Shown here piece by piece: positions 22,594-26,506 of a stretch of DNA of 26,506 nucleotides. The number at the start of each line of letters is the position of its first letter. Position 1 is the first letter of the stretch. The notes beneath the pieces are model-generated. The model ran no database searches. It was given only the letters and a program-made list of their open reading frames with translations, and was not told the DNA's origin. Both the position numbers and the translations under genes were made by a program. Origin of the DNA: CAZUVM01 sp964623885 (lineage in GTDB: Bacteria; Verrucomicrobiota; Verrucomicrobiia; Limisphaerales; UBA8199); the NCBI GenBank assembly GCA_964623885.1, contig CAZUVM010000084.1, positions 1 through 26,506 on the forward strand, read 5' to 3'.

Positions 22594-24681
22594 TCAAGGT
22601 GAGACCGTTCTGTAAAACCGTGGCCCACTGCCGGCCGGCATTGGGGTGTTGAAAATGACAGAATTCACCGCCGTGTTGGTCGTACTGCCTGGAATCGCTG
22701 ACCAGGGAGCGGACGAAACATTAGTGGCAGTCTCAACATGATATGTGCACCCCGCCGATGTGGCATACGTAATTGTCACGTTAGTTCTCCCGCTGACGGT
22801 GATCTTCTGAATACCTTGCGCGGGCGGCGACGAGAAATTAAACGCGAAGTTAACGGAGTCGTTGCGGTATTCCGCAATTATCGAATTGCTTACACTCATC
22901 GTCCCAATGGCGTCGCTCCGCGCCCACAATCCATTCTTCGCGCCGACGCCCGGTCCATAGTTCGGTATGTTGATGTTCGCCATGCTCGCGGCGGACAAAG
23001 TGCCAAGGCCCGTGCCGGGATTGCTGCCAGGCGCAATGATGCTTAAGCCATCGGCGACGCTGTCGATGATGTTCAAGCTGTTAAGGTTGATGCCCGCCAG
23101 GCTATTGGTTTGAAGGCAAAGCTGCAGGCCGGCGTTGTTGCCGCACCGAATCAGATCACACCGCTGCGCGATGGTGGTTCCGGCAAACGCATTGTTGCCT
23201 ACCGGAAATGTCGTGCTGATAAGAATTCCGCAGTCGTAAACGATATCCTGGAACAGACAGTCCTCTATGCGGTTGTTTTCCCCGCCGTAAATGGCGCCGC
23301 CATTCGCTAAAAATGGCACTTGGGCCGTGCAGTGGGTGATGACGTTCTGGCCGGCAACATAGGTTTGTGACCCGGGCGCAGGCCAAATCGCAAACCCATC
23401 GTCACCCGTTCCCCGTGCTGTGCAGTTCGTCACAATCGTGCTGTGCATGCCAAGGTTCACGTTGATACCGTCGGCCAGCGTGTTGCGGAATCGGCAACTG
23501 TCCACCACCAGCCCCGAGGAGTTAAGAATCCAGGCGCCGGTTTTGGTGTGCTCGACCCAGATGCGCGATATGCTCGAGCCGTTGCCATACGAGCCCCCGA
23601 GCCCATCGTTGGGCTCGCTGTCGTTCCGGTAATTCAGAAAGCCCAAAATGGAAAAATCGGCCAGGCGAATGTTGCTTCCGGACCCGTTCAAATTGATCCG
23701 GCGGGAGGGAGTATTATAAAGTGAAGCGCTTCCGATCAGTTTCGTGGACCACATTCCGGCCCCTTGAATGACCGTGCCCGTCGGAAGATTGATAGTGCCG
23801 GTGATGAGGTAACTGCCTTGCGGTATCCAAACGGTCTTGCCCTGTGGTTGCGCGGCGGCAATGCAGTTCTGCAATGCGGCCGTGCAATCGGTTACGCCAT
23901 CTCCCAGCGCACCATAGCTGGTTACCGAAAGCGAATTTGCCGGCACACCGAGTGGCGCGGCCACATTCTCCAAATCCACCAGGTCGATGATATAATGCGC
24001 CGCAGCATCATTCGTGTCTTTTTGTAAGCGTACGGTGTCGCCAGGTTGAATCGTGAGGCCTGGCACACGAACCTCGTCATAAAAATTCCTGGCCGATCCG
24101 GATGAAGGCGTGTTGTTAAATGGGTACGCGCCATACAGCCAGGAATACTTCGAAGTCACCGTGAGTTTCTGTGCGAACGTTCCGTTGGTGTAGAGGCTGA
24201 GCGTATAATTCGTTCCTACTCCGTCGGTCGTGTCGGGAACGCTGTAGCGAACCACCATGGCATTGGCGGATGCCTGCGCAATGAATTCAATGTATTGGCC
24301 TGTCGTGCTGAGTTGAGCGCAGCGCCGCCCCGACGCCTCGGCTGCGGGAATATTGGGCAAATACTGCGGACCAAGAATGACCCCGCCGGAAACGATCATG
24401 TCCTCGGCTTCATACGTGGTCCAGGGTACAACCGCGCCGCGCGGGGACGAGCCGGAAGTTTGGGCATTGGCCGCGAATAAGACTAATATGACAAAACCTA
24501 CCAAACCGGAGCCTATTCCTGTACTGTAGCGCAGGCCTCCGAGCCTGCTGTATCGCCGACTTCCAGTCGGCAGGGTGTTCGACCCCGCACCGGCCTCCGC
24601 AGGTTGGAAACCTGCGATACAGCAGGCTCGGAGGCCTGCGCTACTTCCAAGGGCTCGGCCTGTAGACAGTCTCAACCTCAT
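22594..24681 (-). CDS. CBM plus GH87-like beta-helix hydrolase (alpha-1,3-glucanase/mycodextranase type), 5' end altered by repeat
   Basis: A 695-residue frame. Residues about 58-75 (GLVGFVILVLFAANAQ) are a signal peptide. About 87-243 is a CBM6/35-like domain (WTTYEAEDMIVSGGVILGPQ; ASGRRCAQLSTTGQYIEF; YSWLYGAYPFNNTPSSGSAR). From about 250 a right-handed beta helix starts with SVTSYGALGDGVTDCTAALQ and VWIPQGSYLITGTI. ADGINVN gives Asp404, and GTGDDGFAIW gives Asp427 and Asp428, with the Asp spacing known for GH87 enzymes. Alpha-1,3-glucan or nigeran is therefore the likely substrate. The C-terminal 70 residues form a small module ending RFYRTVSP. Residues about 12-53 are translated from the foldback repeat at 24526-24644. 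The ATG at 24681 lacks a good ribosome binding site; a TTG just before the signal peptide (about 24509) is a possible real start. Confidence 0.8.
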   Translation of the reverse strand: MRLRLSTGRALGSSAGLRACCIAGFQPAEAGAGSNTLPTGSRRYSRLGGLRYSTGIGSGLVGFVILVLFAANAQTSGSSPRGAVVPWTTYEAEDMIVSGGVILGPQYLPNIPAAEASGRRCAQLSTTGQYIEFIAQASANAMVVRYSVPDTTDGVGTNYTLSLYTNGTFAQKLTVTSKYSWLYGAYPFNNTPSSGSARNFYDEVRVPGLTIQPGDTVRLQKDTNDAAAHYIIDLVDLENVAAPLGVPANSLSVTSYGALGDGVTDCTAALQNCIAAAQPQGKTVWIPQGSYLITGTINLPTGTVIQGAGMWSTKLIGSASLYNTPSRRINLNGSGSNIRLADFSILGFLNYRNDSEPNDGLGGSYGNGSSISRIWVEHTKTGAWILNSSGLVVDSCRFRNTLADGINVNLGMHSTIVTNCTARGTGDDGFAIWPAPGSQTYVAGQNVITHCTAQVPFLANGGAIYGGENNRIEDCLFQDIVYDCGILISTTFPVGNNAFAGTTIAQRCDLIRCGNNAGLQLCLQTNSLAGINLNSLNIIDSVADGLSIIAPGSNPGTGLGTLSAASMANINIPNYGPGVGAKNGLWARSDAIGTMSVSNSIIAEYRNDSVNFAFNFSSPPAQGIQKITVSGRTNVTITYATSAGCTYHVETATNVSSAPWSAIPGSTTNTAVNSVIFNTPMPAGSGPRFYRTVSP
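24526..24644. repeat. 119-bp foldback element with perfect 31-bp arms and two inner hairpins
   Basis: The left arm 24526-24556 (starting GTAGCGCAGGCCTCCGAGCC) is the exact reverse complement of the right arm 24614-24644. The inner part holds two smaller hairpins, CCGACT-tcc-AGTCGG and GCAGGTT-gga-AACCTGC, giving a three-stem cloverleaf. No ORF, transposase or obvious target duplication is present, so it is a non-autonomous, MITE-like or REP-like element. It lies inside the 5' end of the GH87-like frame. Confidence 0.92.
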
Positions 24682-24753
24682 TTAACGGTGATCCCCACCT
24701 CTGTCTTAATGATCCAGGTCATGCGCCGGCAACCGCTCTCCTGATAACAAATT

Positions 24754-24787
24754 TCCGTCGAGCCCGCAATGACGCGGACTCGACGGA
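24754..24787. terminator. Terminator of the large secreted Ig-like protein gene
   Basis: TCCGTCGAG (24754) pairs with CTCGACGGA (ending 24787), and CCGC/GCGG extend the stem inside across single-base bulges, with a 6-base loop. On the minus strand it lies about 48 bases after the stop at 24836 and is followed by AATTTGTTAT, which is T-rich. It separates the Ig-like gene from the GH87-like gene. Confidence 0.7.
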
Positions 24788-24835
24788 TACCCATTCGCGA
24801 GGATTGTCAGCCTCTGACGCTCTCGCTCACTCGAC

Positions 24836-26506
24836 TCACTCAATCTCCAAACGATAGAACCGTTGTTTCGTCCCGGGCGCATCCGGCACGGTAATGGTCG
24901 TCCCGGTACCTGTATTCGTGCTCAGGTTGTGCCAGGTGCTGTCCGTGAGGTTGGTCTTATACTGGATCGTGTAATTATGGTTGATCACAGAGGGGAAACC
25001 CAGGTTCAGGTTGGCTCCTGAGCGCGCGCCCGCGAGCGGTGAATAGACCCTCACTTCGCAGGCCCCTTGCGTAATCGGATTCGTGCTCGAATTGTCCGGA
25101 CCCCAAACGGCAAATCCATATTGAACGTAATTCTTGCCGGTGGTGGCGGATGCCGGGACCGTTAACACGAATGGCTTCCCGGCAACCAGGTTCGTGTCGT
25201 ATCGGTTTTCGACGCTCCAATCCTGGCTCACCTTGATCCAGGCCGTAGCGGTGTATTTCGGGTCTAGGCTGTTACTGGAGCAATAGCCGGCAAAGACCAG
25301 CGTGTCCGTCGCGAGGGAATTATTCTGAATGTAGAAGTCCTGTTCCAAATACGCCGCCGATGACCCGTCAGGATTGATATAGTTCGGATCCATCGCATTC
25401 GTGGCGTTATCATAAACATACGTGTTCGGTTGCAAGGTAATCACGTCGTTGTTCAGGTTCATGTTGGCTCGCAGCAACGAAGTCGGCGCCACCGCAAAAC
25501 CAAAACTGGCCTTGGGCGAAGTGCCGGCATTTCCGCTCGCGGGCCGGCTGCTGATAAGGTTCGCTCCGTTCCACACGTTGATATAGCCGTTGAACGGATT
25601 AAATGCGCGGTCGTAATACAACCAGCCTGGGTTGAAAACATAGATCGGAACTGCATTCGAAGCCGTGTTGCCACCGGAGTCCTTGATGACCAAGGAGTAC
25701 AGCCCTTGCTGCGTGCCTTGCACATTACTCAACGTCAGTGCGCTGCTGGTAGCGCCCGAAATACCTGGACCATTCACCAGTTTGTCTCCGCCTTTGCTCC
25801 ATTGAAACGTCAACCCGCTGCCCGTCGTGATGGCGGTGACGGTGATATTGGAGCCAATCGCGACCTGGGCGGGATTCGGATTTATCGAAACGATGCCTAC
25901 GGCGGTCGTGGTCAATTGGTTGGTCACGAGCACGTAACCAAGGTTGCCAACATAGCTCGCAGCCGCAGGGTTGGTGCGCGCGGGTGCGCCGATCCATTCA
26001 AAGCCGTACTGGACGTGACTGCCGTCGCCGCCAATGACCTTGGTAATCGAAAACACCTCGCCATTGGTGAGGGTATTGAGATTGACCATTGCCTCGCCGT
26101 GCCAACCCCAGGTGCTGTCGAAGTCTTTGATAAAGGCCACAATGCTGCTGTTGTACGGATCGACCAGAGAATTGGTCACCAGTTGACCCGAGAAAATTAC
26201 CGTATCCCCGTTCTTTGCGACTGAAGCGGTATCCACATAATAGGTGCTGTCCGCCGTCAGACCGGGCATGGCATCGCTCAAGCCGGTGGCGTCCTGCCAC
26301 ACGGTGGTGTCAGTATGGGCGAGCTTGTCCGCTCGAAGGTCGGGCGCGCAACGCACTACATCAGCAGCGGACGTGGTCCCTTGGATGTCGCCCGCATTAA
26401 TATCCAGGTATCCGGTGGCGTACGGCACCGTCATGGAAGTCACTTGGTAGCCAACCCAGCGCTGGTTGTGGTCGATCGATATATTTACGGTTTTCGGTCC
26501 AGGAAG
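24836..26506 (-). CDS. Large secreted Ig-like domain protein, 5' end outside window
   Basis: The frame is open across the right edge (557 codons here). Codons upstream of the internal GTG at 26443 read DHNQRWVGYQVTSMTVPYA and continue to the window end without a stop, so the start is outside. The visible part has a beta-rich segment (TWGWHGEAMVNLNTLTNGE; VQYGFEWIGAPARTNPA), an Ig-like domain at roughly codons 205-290 (ITTGSGLTFQWSKGGDKL; TLSNVQGTQQGLYSLVIKDS), a second segment like the first (TATAWIKVSQDWSVENRYD; KNYVQYGFAVWGPDNSSTNP), and a C-terminal module (HNYTIQYKTNLTDSTWHNL ending RFYRLEIE). The first and third segments are related to each other, so this is an internal duplication. No catalytic site is evident; a surface or adhesive role is plausible but not shown. 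Confidence 0.8.
   Translation of the reverse strand, partial: LPGPKTVNISIDHNQRWVGYQVTSMTVPYATGYLDINAGDIQGTTSAADVVRCAPDLRADKLAHTDTTVWQDATGLSDAMPGLTADSTYYVDTASVAKNGDTVIFSGQLVTNSLVDPYNSSIVAFIKDFDSTWGWHGEAMVNLNTLTNGEVFSITKVIGGDGSHVQYGFEWIGAPARTNPAAASYVGNLGYVLVTNQLTTTAVGIVSINPNPAQVAIGSNITVTAITTGSGLTFQWSKGGDKLVNGPGISGATSSALTLSNVQGTQQGLYSLVIKDSGGNTASNAVPIYVFNPGWLYYDRAFNPFNGYINVWNGANLISSRPASGNAGTSPKASFGFAVAPTSLLRANMNLNNDVITLQPNTYVYDNATNAMDPNYINPDGSSAAYLEQDFYIQNNSLATDTLVFAGYCSSNSLDPKYTATAWIKVSQDWSVENRYDTNLVAGKPFVLTVPASATTGKNYVQYGFAVWGPDNSSTNPITQGACEVRVYSPLAGARSGANLNLGFPSVINHNYTIQYKTNLTDSTWHNLSTNTGTGTTITVPDAPGTKQRFYRLEIE

Noticed and set aside
25430..26224. Plus-strand frame of 264 codons
   Set aside because: It is antisense to the Ig-like secreted protein gene and lacks recognisable motifs.
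1..26506. CRISPR arrays, tRNA or rRNA genes, prophage or transposase genes
   Set aside because: No regular short repeats with spacers, no tRNA-like cloverleaf with the T-loop consensus, and no mobile-element protein was seen on either strand.

Overview
The window reads as chromosomal DNA of a free-living, polysaccharide-degrading bacterium, most likely a soil-type Verrucomicrobiota (Pedosphaera/Limisphaerales-like). This assignment is inferred from gene content: secreted Gfo/Idh/MocA oxidoreductase, beta-propeller sensor kinase with a NarL-type regulator, several glycoside hydrolases, many small lipoproteins, and dispersed foldback repeats of a kind I associate with that phylum. No marker gene confirms it. 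Almost all genes lie on the minus strand; only the GH43 and M23 genes lie on the plus strand.

Layout. (1) 1-5544, minus: a glycan-use operon read from right to left: GH78 alpha-L-rhamnosidase, RbsC-type sugar ABC permease, RbsB-type lipoprotein binding protein, and the start of a secreted protein resembling DUF2961/GH172. No ATPase gene is visible. (2) 5759-7798, plus: a GH43 glycosidase whose conserved N-terminus reads upstream of its first ATG without an ordinary start codon, then an exported M23 metallopeptidase. (3) 8011-14005, minus: a Ser/Gly-rich lipoprotein, a glycine-zipper/EF-hand lipoprotein, a sugar-phosphate isomerase-like TIM barrel, a nucleotidyltransferase, an SDR oxidoreductase, a Cys-rich zinc-ribbon protein, a conserved hypothetical, another small lipoprotein, and an ARPP-1 domain protein followed by a clear intrinsic terminator. 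(4) 14248-15230: two small genes (a membrane protein and a GIY-YIG-like protein) bounded by related repeats, each placed so that a gene stop codon falls at the same point. This looks like a cassette-type insertion. (5) 15313-17866, minus: a GH71/99-like hydrolase overlapping an exported Gfo/Idh/MocA oxidoreductase. (6) 18061-22520, minus: a two-component system with ATGA stop/start overlap, in which the sensor carries an extra N-terminal beta-rich domain before its propeller. (7) 22594-26506, minus: a CBM plus GH87-like beta-helix protein (alpha-1,3-glucanase/mycodextranase type) whose 5' end is invaded by a 119-bp foldback element, and the C-terminal part of a large secreted Ig-like-domain protein cut by the window edge.

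Functional picture. The left part suits capture and trimming of rhamnose/arabinose-containing plant glycans. The right part suits alpha-glucan attack (GH87-like and GH71/99-like) next to a sensor kinase that could sense carbohydrate. That regulatory link is inference from proximity only. I saw no tRNA, rRNA, CRISPR array, transposase or integrase gene.
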